Shown here piece after piece: positions 25,031 to 33,908 of a DNA stretch of 64,000 nucleotides (position 1 is the first letter of the stretch; the number at the start of each line of letters is the position of its first letter). Source of the stretch: Brevibacillus brevis (GTDB taxonomy: Bacteria > Bacillota > Bacilli > Brevibacillales > Brevibacillaceae); NCBI RefSeq assembly GCF_031583145.1, contig NZ_CP134050.1, forward strand, positions 2,431,501 to 2,495,500, read 5' to 3'. The position numbers and the translations under genes are program-made. Under the pieces are notes generated by a model. The model ran no database searches, was not told the origin of the DNA, and worked only from the letters and a program-made list of their open reading frames with translations.

Positions 25031-25994
25031 CCAGCATGTACGCGCTTTTTTTGATCTCCCGCTTCAGAAACTGCCGGATCTCGTTCTCCGTCATGTCCAG
25101 GTATTGCTTCTGCCGCAAAAACCGTTCCGTGATATGAGGAAAAGCGAGGTCTACATATAGCAGATGACGCTGCCGACGGGTGAGAGGATTTTCCCGCAGA
25201 TAACCTTTCATCAGCTGCCGGAAACCATGGCGATCCCAGTCCCCATCTTTGCGCATCAAAAGCGACAGCACCCGGCTGATATCCTTGGATGGAAAATCGT
25301 AACGGACGTCTTCCCAGTCAATGACTGTAATCTTCTGCTTCGTCGACAGCAGATTCCCGTTGTTAAAGTCGCCGTGGCAAAGAAAATGCTCGGAGCACGG
25401 GAGCTGCTTCCACTTTTGAAAATAGGATGAATGATGCAGACTGTCAGCTGCGATTTTGCCCGCGATGAGAAAAAAGGGGAGGTGCCAGACAATCATCGCA
25501 TGCTTGGAATCGGTGCAGGCAGCGTGCTGGTCCTTCCACAGCTTCATGCTGGCGAGATCCTTCTCGTACTCTTCTTCCCAGGTCGATGAAGCATTAAAGT
25601 CATCGCTTAAGGGGGAGGAAAACCCCAGCGACGCAGCGTGTATTTTCCCCAGCGTGGAGCCGGTACGCCTAAGCCGCGCGGGAGAGTTGAGGGCGAGCAT
25701 CGGACCTGATGCCCATTCCTGGATGAGAAAGGGGGAGCGGTTCCAGAAAATGTAACGGCGCCGGTCCTTGGTCCTTTTTACATTTGGAATGGCGATGCCT
25801 TTCTTTCGCAAATATTCTTCGGCGTCCAGGATGAAGTCTTGCCTTTCCGCCGTGGTAAACAGGCTTTTACCCAAGTATTTTGCTTTGGGGGTATGCAGAA
25901 CGACGACAAGCGATTTGCCGGAATCTCTCATGACTTCGTAGCGGACGATTTTGAGCTCGTATTCCTCCTCGATCATGTGGATGAGTGTGTTCAC
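25008..25994 (-). CDS. CotS-family / aminoglycoside phosphotransferase-like kinase
   Basis: 328 aa from GTG 25994, chosen because AGGAGG lies 6 nt upstream; the longer TTG start lies within that site. The kinase-like (APH) fold is shown by FLCHGDFNNGNLL, the catalytic-loop Asp and Asn, and ITVIDWEDVRYD, the metal-binding Asp. The early FLIQEWASGP and the CotS-like helical C-terminus (YLDMTENEIRQFLKREIKKSAYMLEKM) match spore-coat-associated kinases of Bacillales. The substrate is unknown; spore-coat association is by similarity. It is convergent with the metH operon. Confidence 0.85.
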   Translation of the reverse strand: MNTLIHMIEEEYELKIVRYEVMRDSGKSLVVVLHTPKAKYLGKSLFTTAERQDFILDAEEYLRKKGIAIPNVKRTKDRRRYIFWNRSPFLIQEWASGPMLALNSPARLRRTGSTLGKIHAASLGFSSPLSDDFNASSTWEEEYEKDLASMKLWKDQHAACTDSKHAMIVWHLPFFLIAGKIAADSLHHSSYFQKWKQLPCSEHFLCHGDFNNGNLLSTKQKITVIDWEDVRYDFPSKDISRVLSLLMRKDGDWDRHGFRQLMKGYLRENPLTRRQRHLLYVDLAFPHITERFLRQKQYLDMTENEIRQFLKREIKKSAYMLEKMRALE

Positions 25995-26030
25995 GTCTCC
26001 CCTCCTCAAAGAATCGAGTATATGAATATC

Positions 26031-26627
26031 CTACTGTTCGAAAGGAGGAGGGGTGACAGGGGATACCAGTGGATGCCAGCCCTTCTCTCGCAAAAAGCGG
26101 CTGAGCTGACCGAACATGGCGAGTCTGTCCTCGCGGCTGAAGGAAGCGTTTGCCCCACTGGTGGAAGGAATGACGAATATGTAGCTGCCAGGCCAATCGT
26201 CTGATCCGAATTCGCGCTTCGGCTGCAAGCCGAGTGAGACGGGCTCCTTCTTTTTTCCGGTGGCATGGCGAAAGGCCGTAATGCCGTTAAAGCAGATGAC
26301 CCGGGGTCGGTACGCCCTGATCATCTGGACGAACTGCTCTGCCCCGTTTGCAAAATCGCGCTCCGACAGGTCTGAGGACGAGCGGGTCGGGCGGGAGACC
26401 AGATCTGTGATCCCGTACTGGTAGTCAAGCAAACGGGCCGTTTCCTCCGGGGCGAGCTGCCTCGGAGTCAATCCCCCTTCGTGCAGGCCGCGCCAGAAGA
26501 GGTTGGCTGGATTGGCGTAGTGGTAGCCGGCTGTCGCGGAGACCCTCCCGGGGTTGATCCCGCAAAACAATACCGTCAGGTCGCGCCGAATGTAGGTAGG
26601 CAGCCATTTTTCCGTAAAATCGACCAT
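26031..26627 (-). CDS. mug: Mug-type G/U mismatch-specific DNA glycosylase
   Basis: 198 aa from ATG 26627, which has AGGAGG 8 nt upstream; an ATG two codons earlier is too close to it. Family 2 uracil-DNA glycosylase motifs are present: VLFCGINPGRVSATAGYHYANPANLFWR (Gly-Ile-Asn-Pro-Gly active-site loop) and IPSTSGANASFSREDRL (Asn/Ser intercalation loop), with ICFNGITAF between. It removes uracil or ethenocytosine opposite guanine. The gene stands alone. Confidence 0.92.
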   Translation of the reverse strand: MVDFTEKWLPTYIRRDLTVLFCGINPGRVSATAGYHYANPANLFWRGLHEGGLTPRQLAPEETARLLDYQYGITDLVSRPTRSSSDLSERDFANGAEQFVQMIRAYRPRVICFNGITAFRHATGKKKEPVSLGLQPKREFGSDDWPGSYIFVIPSTSGANASFSREDRLAMFGQLSRFLREKGWHPLVSPVTPPPFEQ

Positions 26628-26724
26628 GGACATTCCCTCCTGATATTCCCATTGTAGCATAGAAGGAGATGGGGGCTCCTGGCAAGGGGAATGAGGGCAG
26701 AGCCCGCTCACGCTGCAGGAGAAA

Positions 26725-26752
26725 CAAAAAACCACCCGATTGAAACGGATGG
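26725..26752 (-). terminator. Terminator of the 47-aa gene
   Basis: On the minus strand CCATCCG (complement of 26746-26752) pairs with CGGGTGG, one G-T pair, and is followed by a run of T (A at 26725-26731 on the plus strand). Confidence 0.65.
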
Positions 26753-26765
26753 CGGACGTTTGTTT

Positions 26766-26909
26766 TTAAAGCTGCGGATAGGGCAGCATTTGTTCTGGTT
26801 CAGCAGGGAGAAACTGCTCAATTTCATTGCGAACGAATTTTTTGGCCTCGAACGGGACTTCCAGTTGATCTTCTTTTCCCCACAGCCAGCTCGACAAAGA
26901 TGAAAGCAT
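26766..26909 (-). CDS. Small hypothetical protein, 47 aa
   Basis: The short gene encodes MLSSLSSWLWGKEDQLEVPF then EAKKFVRNEIEQFLPAEPEQ and MLPYPQL. GTGAGGG lies 9-15 nt upstream of the ATG and a terminator follows the stop. The sequence looks like a folded acidic peptide, with a Trp-rich N-terminus and an amphipathic helix. It is too short to be listed by common gene-length cut-offs and I do not recognise a family. Confidence 0.65.
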   Translation of the reverse strand: MLSSLSSWLWGKEDQLEVPFEAKKFVRNEIEQFLPAEPEQMLPYPQL

Positions 26910-27019
26910 CGGTATGATCCCTCACTTTTTGAAAATGATTGACACAAGAACAGCATACTCCTGTTTCGTGTCCGTGAGGTTGCCGGAATGTGAAGAAGCT
27001 GTGAAGAATTGGAAAAAAG

Positions 27020-27400
27020 TTACTCCTCTTCGTCGAACCAGAGGGGATCTTTGTTGTCGACATCGCCGTTGTAATTGATCAGGATTTCCTCTCCAGCCTT
27101 GATGTCTTTGTAGGCATAAAATTCAAAGGTATGATTATCGAAATTGATGTCGTACGTAGCGTTCGGTTCATAGGAGTGGTTGAACAGCATGCCGTAGCCC
27201 AAGAGGATCGCGGTATGGTTCGCGCCGTATTCAAACGCGTAATCGGCGATCAGCGTTTTCTCAATGAACTCATGTTCTGCGTTCGGATAAGGCAGAACGG
27301 GTGCCTCGTGAATCAATTCGCCTTTGCTGATGTCTTGCGTAGCAAACACGCCCCGATTCAGATCTCCGCTGCTAAGTAGGGATGTTTTGACTTCCAACAT
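27020..27400 (-). CDS. SET-domain protein (putative lysine methyltransferase)
   Basis: 126 aa. SET-domain hallmarks are clear for such a short protein: DLNRGVFATQDISKGELIHEAPVLPY at the N-terminus, then LGYGMLFNHSYEPNATY (the Asn-His-Ser knot that binds S-adenosylmethionine) and IKAGEEILINYNG (the catalytic Tyr region). The preferred start is ATG 27400 with AGGTGA 5 nt upstream; GTG 27409 is an alternative. The C-terminus ends in an acidic WFDEEE tail. Stand-alone single-domain SET proteins occur in bacteria; the protein substrate is unknown. It is monocistronic. Confidence 0.88.
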   Translation of the reverse strand: MLEVKTSLLSSGDLNRGVFATQDISKGELIHEAPVLPYPNAEHEFIEKTLIADYAFEYGANHTAILLGYGMLFNHSYEPNATYDINFDNHTFEFYAYKDIKAGEEILINYNGDVDNKDPLWFDEEE

Positions 27401-27546
27401 GTTCGTCACCTGCGCATTCTTTTATGGGAAAAGGAAATCCCGTTTTTTCTAAGCATGACAGCAGGACGCCAGGAAAGCAACCCATTCTCTCGTGGAAAAA
27501 TGAGCAAAAGTGTCCGTGCGACTTTTGCGACTGGCTCATGTGCGTG

Positions 27547-27574
27547 AAAAAAGCGCCCTTTGTATAAAGAGCGC
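27547..27574 (-). terminator. Terminator of the M32 carboxypeptidase gene
   Basis: GCGCTCTTT/AAAGGGCGC on the minus strand with an ATAC loop and a T run, 18-45 nt after the stop. Confidence 0.85.
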
Positions 27575-27591
27575 CTTTGCCTTGGTTGCAA

Positions 27592-29112
27592 CTACAGCTG
27601 ATAAATCTCTGTAAACTTTTTCTCCAGATAGTCCATCAGGTACGTCGCGTTTGTGCCTTCGCCTGTGATATCGTGTACGAGCTCCTGAGGGCTCTTCATT
27701 TTTCCGTACTGGTGAATCTTCTCTTTGAGCCACTGGCGGATCGGTGCGAACTCGCCGCTTGCCACCAGCTCTTCGTAGCCGCTGATTTCCTGCTGCATGA
27801 CGTGGGCGAATTGAGCTGCGTACACGTTGCCCAAGGAGTAAGTCGGGAAGTAGCCGAAGCTTCCGCCGGACCAATGCACATCCTGCAAGACGCCAAGCGT
27901 GTCGGTTGGGGGCACGATGCCGAGGTAGTCCTTCATTTTCTCGTTCCAGATCGCGGGCAAGTCGGCTACTTCGAGGGTACGGTTGATCAGCCCTTTTTCG
28001 ATTTCATAGCGGATCATTACGTGCAGATTGTAGGTCAGCTCGTCCGCTTCCGTCCGGATGTAGGAAGGAGTGACCTCGTTGATGGCACGGAAGAACGATT
28101 CTACGCCAACCCCGGAAAATTGGGCAGGGAACGCTTTTTGCAAGTCGCCGTACAAGCCCTTCCAGAACGGCAGGCTGCGTCCGACCATGTTTTCCCAGAA
28201 CCGGGATTGCGATTCGTGAATACCCATGGAAGTGCCGTCACAGAGCGGAGTGAACAAAAGCTTCTGATCGATGTTCTGCTCGTACATGGCATGCCCCGCT
28301 TCATGGATGCTGCTAAACAGTGCGTAGCTGAATTCGTTTGCGTCGTAGCGGGTCGTGATGCGGACGTCGCCTGGATTGAAAGAAGTGCAGAACGGATGGA
28401 CGCTGCGGTCCATGCGTCCGGCCTGGAAGTCGTAGCCGATGCGCTCCAGGACGAAGCGGTTAAAGGCTTCCTGCTCGGCAATCGGGAAGTGCCGTTTCAG
28501 GAAGGACGTGTCGGGCTTGTTCGGCGAATCCGCGATGGCAGAGACGAGCTTGACCGTTTTTTCCCGCAAGGTAGCGAAGATCGGGTCCAACTGATCCACG
28601 GTCATGCCGGGTTCGTACAGATCAAGCAGGGTGTTGTATTTGTTTTTGCCGTCATTGCCCCAATACTCGATGAATTCCAGCTGGTAGCTGACGATTTTCT
28701 CCAGGTACGGCTGGAACATGGAAAAGTCGTTTTTCTCACGGGCTTCTTCCCAGATCGTTTCCGCTTGGGAGGTCAGCACCACGAATTCCTGGTACTTGGC
28801 CGCTGGAATTTTCTTGTTGCGGTCGAATTCTTTTTTGCACTCGCTTACGGTATGGCGGGTCACATCGTCCAGCGCTTCGAAGGCCGCAGGTTCGCTTAGG
28901 GACTCCAAAAATTCTTCCATCTCTTTGGAGGTCGCCAGTTTGAACTGTTCGCCTGCCAGGGTGCCGATCACTTCAGAGCGAGCGTCCATTCCTTTGCGAG
29001 GAGCCTTCGTCGCTTTGTCCCAATGAAGGACGGCGAGTGCCTGGTTGTAGCTCGTCATCTTTTTTACGTAGTCACGAAAAGCGGTTGCGCGTGCTTCCAG
29101 ATTGGTCGTCAT
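27592..29112 (-). CDS. M32 family metallocarboxypeptidase (carboxypeptidase Taq)
   Basis: 506 aa, the usual length. The zinc-binding motif HEAGH (in SSIHEAGHAMYEQ) is at about residue 270, with the third-ligand Glu in GIHESQSRFWENMVGRS. The IRTEADELTYNLHVMIRYEIEKGLI segment and the C-terminal DVHWSGGSFGYFPTYSLGNVYAAQF are also M32 signatures. ATG 29112 has AGGAGGG 7 nt upstream. It removes C-terminal residues from peptides in the cytoplasm. Monocistronic, with a strong terminator. Confidence 0.95.
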   Translation of the reverse strand: MTTNLEARATAFRDYVKKMTSYNQALAVLHWDKATKAPRKGMDARSEVIGTLAGEQFKLATSKEMEEFLESLSEPAAFEALDDVTRHTVSECKKEFDRNKKIPAAKYQEFVVLTSQAETIWEEAREKNDFSMFQPYLEKIVSYQLEFIEYWGNDGKNKYNTLLDLYEPGMTVDQLDPIFATLREKTVKLVSAIADSPNKPDTSFLKRHFPIAEQEAFNRFVLERIGYDFQAGRMDRSVHPFCTSFNPGDVRITTRYDANEFSYALFSSIHEAGHAMYEQNIDQKLLFTPLCDGTSMGIHESQSRFWENMVGRSLPFWKGLYGDLQKAFPAQFSGVGVESFFRAINEVTPSYIRTEADELTYNLHVMIRYEIEKGLINRTLEVADLPAIWNEKMKDYLGIVPPTDTLGVLQDVHWSGGSFGYFPTYSLGNVYAAQFAHVMQQEISGYEELVASGEFAPIRQWLKEKIHQYGKMKSPQELVHDITGEGTNATYLMDYLEKKFTEIYQL

Positions 29113-29350
29113 GGGATCCCTCCTGATATGATGGTAGTATGTACGATCTCGATGCCTTGCGAGCTCTTTTTCAGCAGCTCCGGAATTCATAAGCGGCTGC
29201 GCATGAATTCCTACACGTTCAAAAAATTTTTACTACTACACAATTATACCGCCTCCATAAAAAAATACTAGGTGGATGCGTCAAGCAAATGTCGGTATAA
29301 TCGTAAGGAAAAGCATGTGGCTACTTAATCGTAATGACAGGAGAATGAAG

Positions 29351-30949
29351 ATGAGTCAAACCAATCCCCAATGGGTGCAGGAAATAGCGAAACGCCGCAC
29401 CTTTGCGATCATCTCTCACCCGGACGCGGGCAAGACCACCATGACCGAAAAACTGCTCTACTACGGCGGAGCGATCCGTGAAGCGGGAATGGTCAAAGGC
29501 CGTAAAAACTCCAAGCACGCGACGTCGGACTGGATGGAGATCGAGAAAAAGCGCGGAATTTCGGTGACGTCTTCCGCGATGGACTTTGAATACAAGGGAC
29601 ACCATATCAACATTTTGGATACACCTGGTCACCAGGACTTCAGCGAAGACACGTATCGGACGCTGACCGCAGCAGACGCGGCTGTGATGATCATTGACGT
29701 TGCGAAAGGGGTCGAGGCGCAGACCATCAAGCTGTTCAAAGTTTGCCGGATGCGCGGGATTCCGATCTTTACGTTCGTCAACAAGCTGGACCGCCACGGG
29801 AAAGACCCGTTCGAGCTGCTGGAAGAAATCGAGCGCGTACTGGGTATCCGCTCGTATCCGATGAACTGGCCGATCGGCATGGGCAGCTACTTCAGCGGCG
29901 TTTACGACCGGATGAAATCGCGGGTGGAGCTGTACCAAAACGGCTCCCAGCACGAGGAGATTTCCTTTTTCCCTGTGGGGGGCGCGGAAGATCCGCTGAT
30001 CGGCGAACGCGTCGGCGAGGACCTGTGGCAGCAGCTGCAGGATGAGATTTCCCTTCTGGACGTAGCCGGCGACGATTACAATGAGGAGCTGATCGCCAAG
30101 GGGGAGCTGACGCCGGTCTTTTTCGGCAGCGCGATCAACAATTTCGGCGTGCAGACATTCCTGGACAACTTCCTGCAAATGGCTCCGCCGCCCTCTCCGA
30201 AAAAGAGCAATGTCGGCTTGATCGATCCGTACTCGAATGCGTTTTCCGGTTTCATTTTCAAGATCCAGGCCAATATGAATCCCGCTCACCGGGACCGCAT
30301 CGCGTTCCTCCGTATTTGCTCCGGAAAGTTCGAAAGGGGCATGTCCGTCAAGCATGTGCGCTTGGGCAAGGACATCAAGCTGGCCCAGCCGGTGCAGTTT
30401 ATGGCGCAGGACCGCGAAATCGTCGAGGAATCGTACGCAGGAGATGTCATCGGTCTGTTTGACCCGGGCATTTTCCAGATCGGCGATACGCTCTGTGTCG
30501 GACAGTCGTTCGAGTACGAGGAAATGCCGCACTTCTCGCCGGAGTTTTTCTCCAAGGTCATGGTGAAAGACGCCATGAAGCACAAGCAGTTCCAAAAGGG
30601 CATCATGCAGCTCACGGAAGAGGGGACGGTCCAGCTTTTCCGCACCCATCCGATGGAAGAGCTGATCCTGGGCGTGGTCGGTGTGCTCCAGTTCGAAGTG
30701 CTGGAGTACCGTCTGAAGGCCGAGTATGGCGTGGACATCATGCTGACCCGAATGCCGTATCAAATCGCTCGCTGGCTGGAAGGCGACAAGGCGGAGCTGG
30801 AAAAGCTCAAGAGCAAAACGGTCACGGATCGTTACGGCCGCCCCGTCATGCTGTTTGAGAGCGAATACCAGCTGCGGGTCGCAATGGATAAATACCCGTC
30901 GATCAAGTTCCACGAAAGCTCGCTCGGACTGAAGTCGCTGCTTTCATAA
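29351..30949 (+). CDS. prfC: Peptide chain release factor 3
   Basis: 532 aa GTPase of the EF-G-like class. G1 is SHPDAGKTT, G3 is DTPGHQDF, G4 is NKLDR. SDWMEIEKKRGISVTSSAMDF is the switch I region characteristic of RF3, and the C-terminal ESEYQLRVAMDKYPSIKF matches the family end. It recycles RF1/RF2 from ribosomes after termination. ATG 29351 is preferred because CAGGAG lies 7 nt upstream; an ATG two codons before it is too close. Divergent from the carboxypeptidase gene. Confidence 0.96.
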   Translation: MSQTNPQWVQEIAKRRTFAIISHPDAGKTTMTEKLLYYGGAIREAGMVKGRKNSKHATSDWMEIEKKRGISVTSSAMDFEYKGHHINILDTPGHQDFSEDTYRTLTAADAAVMIIDVAKGVEAQTIKLFKVCRMRGIPIFTFVNKLDRHGKDPFELLEEIERVLGIRSYPMNWPIGMGSYFSGVYDRMKSRVELYQNGSQHEEISFFPVGGAEDPLIGERVGEDLWQQLQDEISLLDVAGDDYNEELIAKGELTPVFFGSAINNFGVQTFLDNFLQMAPPPSPKKSNVGLIDPYSNAFSGFIFKIQANMNPAHRDRIAFLRICSGKFERGMSVKHVRLGKDIKLAQPVQFMAQDREIVEESYAGDVIGLFDPGIFQIGDTLCVGQSFEYEEMPHFSPEFFSKVMVKDAMKHKQFQKGIMQLTEEGTVQLFRTHPMEELILGVVGVLQFEVLEYRLKAEYGVDIMLTRMPYQIARWLEGDKAELEKLKSKTVTDRYGRPVMLFESEYQLRVAMDKYPSIKFHESSLGLKSLLS

Positions 30950-30981
30950 GCGGACAGGATTGGTTGCCGAACGTTACAAGG

Positions 30982-31013
30982 AAGGGTCTCCCTTATGTGG
31001 TGGGGCCCTTTTG
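30982..31013 (+). terminator. Terminator of prfC
   Basis: AAGGGTC (30982-30988) pairs with GGCCCTT (31004-31010, one G-T pair), followed by a short TT run. Moderate strength. Confidence 0.6.
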
Positions 31014-31075
31014 GCTTTGCGATTTTCCCTGAGCGAGCCAGCCAGCCTTATGCGCTCTGCGAGCGGAAGCAGGAA

Positions 31076-31621
31076 TTATTTTCTTGGCATTTCGGTCCCG
31101 CGGTCCGCCTGAGTCGAATCGTACGAGAACAGCTTGAGGACATCCGGATCACCCGGCAGCTGGAAAAGGCGTTCAAACCGAAGGCCGATTTTTTGCAGCA
31201 ATCGGGCGGAAGCGTCATTGTCCTGGGTTGTTATGGCGACTACCCTCGCAAGACCCAGCTTGTTCACGGCGTATTCCATGACGGCAGATGCGGCTTCGTA
31301 CGCATAGCCCTGCGCGCGATAGGCGGGGAGGAAGGCAAAGCCGATATCGATATCGTCCAAACCGTCCCTTTTGACCAGGCCGCAGATTCCCAGTGGTGTG
31401 CTGTCTTCCTTTCGTTCTACGAGAAACAGTCCGAACCCGTATTGCTCGTACATTCGCATCGCCCCGTTCGCAATGTAGGCGCGAGCATCTTCGAGTGTGC
31501 GGACGCCGCGGTCCCCGATGTACTGCAGCCACTGTGGGTCGTTGACGAGCTGCAAGACAAACGCAGCGTCGTCTTGGGTCTGATACCGCAGCAAAAGCCG
31601 GTCCGTTTCCATCACCTTCAT
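31076..31621 (-). CDS. GNAT family N-acetyltransferase (RimJ/RimL type)
   Basis: 181 aa from ATG 31621 (GGTGA 5 nt upstream). TDRLLLRYQTQDDAAFVLQLVNDPQWL is the typical RimJ/RimL start, and the acetyl-CoA site includes IGFAFLPAYRAQGYAYEAASAVMEYA, then ITTQDNDASARLLQKIGLRFERLF. It probably acetylates a protein N-terminus or a small amine. The open frame continues upstream for a further 110 codons, but the extra part has no family match and overlaps the divergent gene's promoter. Confidence 0.88.
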   Translation of the reverse strand: MKVMETDRLLLRYQTQDDAAFVLQLVNDPQWLQYIGDRGVRTLEDARAYIANGAMRMYEQYGFGLFLVERKEDSTPLGICGLVKRDGLDDIDIGFAFLPAYRAQGYAYEAASAVMEYAVNKLGLARVVAITTQDNDASARLLQKIGLRFERLFQLPGDPDVLKLFSYDSTQADRGTEMPRK

Positions 31622-31907
31622 GAAAGTCACCATTCTTTCTTCTTGGAGTAAAGAAGCACGAAAGATAGAGTACGGTATTCCCCCACGATTTTCCTTTTTC
31701 GGTATCGGATTTCGGGCTGTTGAGATTTTCCCTGCACGCTGCGGAACTTTGCATCCTTCCGCCATAGCGACGCTGTTCGGCATTCCCGAAGCGATTGGCC
31801 TTCCCGTGCAAGCTTCCTTTTCCAGGCGGTTTTCTATCCTAATTGGACGACTCCCTACATATATTGGGACAAAGAGTGTACCACCAGAGGAGAGGAGGGG
31901 AATACCT

Positions 31908-33056
31908 CTGAGGGTTCTCCTGTTTGTCGTGTTGTTTCTCGTGGCGTTTGACATGCACGCGCAGACGCCGCTGCTTGCGCCCTACTTAAACATCCTGGGG
32001 GTCTCAGCGGCGATGATCGGCTTTGTCTTGGGAGGGTATGCGGTCAGCAACCTGACAGGAAATTTGCTGGCGGGCCCTTTCCTGGACCGATACCCGAAAA
32101 AGTACTTTATTTCCGGAGGGCTCGTGCTGGCGGGAGTGATGCTCATCGGGCAAGGGGTCGTCCAGCATACCGGAGGGTTTTTCGCCTTTCGCCTGATGCT
32201 CGGATTCCTCATGGCGTTCGTCTCGCCGGCATGCTCTGCCTTGCTCGGAGAGACGGGAAGGTCCGAGCGCGAGCAAGGGGAAATCATGGGGAAGAAGGGG
32301 CTGGTGCTCACGACCGCGGGGATCGTGTCGCCGGCTGTAGGGAGCTTCCTGGCCGTGAAGTTCGGGTATAGCCAGTCATTCATCATTTTGGGCTACATCA
32401 TGCTGATCGCCGGCGTATTCGCCGGACTCGTCCTGCCGATCCGAGTGGCCGGCAGTGTGCCGAATCCGCCGAGAGTAGCGAGAGTCGGCAAAAGCAGTGT
32501 GATGGCCGTCCTGGAAAACCGTCTGTTGTATCCGGCTTTTCTCGGCGGCTTCGCCATTATGTACGCCCAGGGTACGATCATTTACGAGGTGCCCTTGTGG
32601 ATTCAAAAGCAAGGGCTCTCTCCGGGTGTCACGGGAGTTCTGTTCAGCCTCAAAGGGCTGGGGGCGCTCGCAATCCTCAGCCAGTTTTGGCTCTACCGAG
32701 TGCCTGTCGAGCAGCGGACGCTTGCCGGGATCGGGGTTCTCAGCCTCCTTTTGTACGGGCTCGCCATTGGCTTGCCCATCCCGATCCACGTCATGATGTT
32801 TCTCTTAGGAGCCTGCTTCGGCATGCTGTTCCCCGCATTGGCCACGCTTCTGACGGTGCATTCTCCACGCGAGCTTTACGGCAGCGCGTTCAGCATTTAC
32901 TCCGCCGTCCTGTCGATTGGAGCCGTCCTGAGCCCGATCATTGCCGGACTCATCGGGAACTGGCACCATTCCTACTTTATTGCGTTCTTTGTGACCGCCG
33001 GCGTATGTCTGGCCGGGGGGATCCATCGCCTTTTGCTCAGTGGAGTGCCCAGATGA
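31908..33056 (+). CDS. Major facilitator superfamily transporter
   Basis: About 382 aa if translation begins at CTG 31908, which has an AGGAGGGG site 7-10 nt upstream; no ATG/GTG/TTG there fits as well, and the next candidate ATG (in AFDMHAQTP) would remove most of the first membrane span. The product has about 12 spans, the MFS loop GPFLDRYPKKYFISGG after span 2, and LGETGRSEREQGEIMGKKGLVLTTAGI. Substrate unknown. The 286-nt gap to the GNAT gene holds divergent promoters but no gene I can support. Confidence 0.8.
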   Translation: MRVLLFVVLFLVAFDMHAQTPLLAPYLNILGVSAAMIGFVLGGYAVSNLTGNLLAGPFLDRYPKKYFISGGLVLAGVMLIGQGVVQHTGGFFAFRLMLGFLMAFVSPACSALLGETGRSEREQGEIMGKKGLVLTTAGIVSPAVGSFLAVKFGYSQSFIILGYIMLIAGVFAGLVLPIRVAGSVPNPPRVARVGKSSVMAVLENRLLYPAFLGGFAIMYAQGTIIYEVPLWIQKQGLSPGVTGVLFSLKGLGALAILSQFWLYRVPVEQRTLAGIGVLSLLLYGLAIGLPIPIHVMMFLLGACFGMLFPALATLLTVHSPRELYGSAFSIYSAVLSIGAVLSPIIAGLIGNWHHSYFIAFFVTAGVCLAGGIHRLLLSGVPR

Positions 33057-33080
33057 GCGAAGCAAAAGCAATCGGAAAGT

Positions 33081-33116
33081 GGCCGCAGCTTCCCAGTCGG
33101 AGAAGGCGGCCTTTTT
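33081..33116 (+). terminator. Terminator of the MFS gene
   Basis: GGCCGC (33081-33086) pairs with GCGGCC (33106-33111), with inner GCTTC/GAAG pairing, followed by TTTTT. Confidence 0.85.
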
Positions 33117-33141
33117 CTACGCCTTTTTTTCACGAACCAAC

Positions 33142-33170
33142 TTGACATACCTACGGTAGGTTTGTAAACT
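33142..33170 (+). promoter_or_regulatory. Promoter with TetR-type operator filling the spacer
   Basis: -35 TTGACA (33142-33147), a 17-nt spacer and -10 TAAACT (33165-33170). The perfect palindrome ACCTAC-G-GTAGGT (33149-33161) occupies the spacer, so a bound repressor would exclude RNA polymerase. It drives the membrane-protein/TetR gene pair, which suggests autorepression. Confidence 0.8.
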
Positions 33171-33257
33171 CGAGGTACCGACCGAAGGTATGTTGAAGAA
33201 TTTCCCGGATCAAAACCCGGTAGGAAAGACGTTTGAATGAAGAGGAAAGAAGGGACG

Positions 33258-33908
33258 ATGTGCCACATGAAAAAAACACGCAATGAGATCGTGATTACGC
33301 TGGTTCTCAATATCCTGTTGCCTTATCTGATTTATAGCCTGCTTATTACCCGTACGAGCAGCATCGCCGCGCTTTCGGCTGCAGCCCTTGTCCCGTTGTG
33401 CGACTCGCTTTACAGCCTGATCCGTACCCGCAAGCCGGATATGTTTTCCGGATTCATCTTCCTCGGGCTGATACTCAGCGTGATCGCTGTCCTGCTCGGA
33501 GGGGATGAGCGTTTCATCCTGCTGCGGGAGTCTTACGTGACAGGCATCATGGGGCTGGTCTTCCTCGTTTCGCTGGCATTTGCCAGACCGTTGATTTACC
33601 ATTTTGCCGAGAGGTTCACTGGCCGCGATCCGCACATGAATGAGAAATGGGAGTCAAACCCGCGCTATCGCCGGACGTTTCGCCTGCTGACGGCGGTATG
33701 GGGAGTAGCCTTGCTGCTGGAAGCGCTCGTGAAAGTGGTACTGGTGTACACGTTGTCGATCCCTACTTTCCTGCTCGTCTCGCCTTTCTTTGCTTACGGC
33801 ATAATCGGCCTGACAATCTGGTGGAACATCAGCTTCGTAAAACGGGCAAAAAGGCAGGGAGCGGCTGAAGCGAGTGCTGATTTGCAAACAGGAGGGAAAA
33901 AGCAATGA
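33258..33908 (+). CDS. VC0807-like polytopic membrane protein
   Basis: About 216 aa with five to six membrane spans. The segment NPRYRRTFRLLTAVWGVALLLEALVKVVLVYTLSIPTFLLVSPFFAYGIIG matches the C-terminal half of the VC0807/septation-protein-A-like family. The start is uncertain among ATGs at 33237, 33258 and 33267; AAGG just before 33258 favours that one. It is the first gene after the TetR-type operator and overlaps the TetR gene by 4 nt, so it is the likely regulated target. Function of the family is unknown. Confidence 0.75.
   Translation: MCHMKKTRNEIVITLVLNILLPYLIYSLLITRTSSIAALSAAALVPLCDSLYSLIRTRKPDMFSGFIFLGLILSVIAVLLGGDERFILLRESYVTGIMGLVFLVSLAFARPLIYHFAERFTGRDPHMNEKWESNPRYRRTFRLLTAVWGVALLLEALVKVVLVYTLSIPTFLLVSPFFAYGIIGLTIWWNISFVKRAKRQGAAEASADLQTGGKKQ

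Noticed and set aside
29321-30913. A 530-codon open frame antisense to prfC
   Set aside because: Same reason: the sense strand encodes full RF3, while the antisense product has no recognisable domain or ribosome site.
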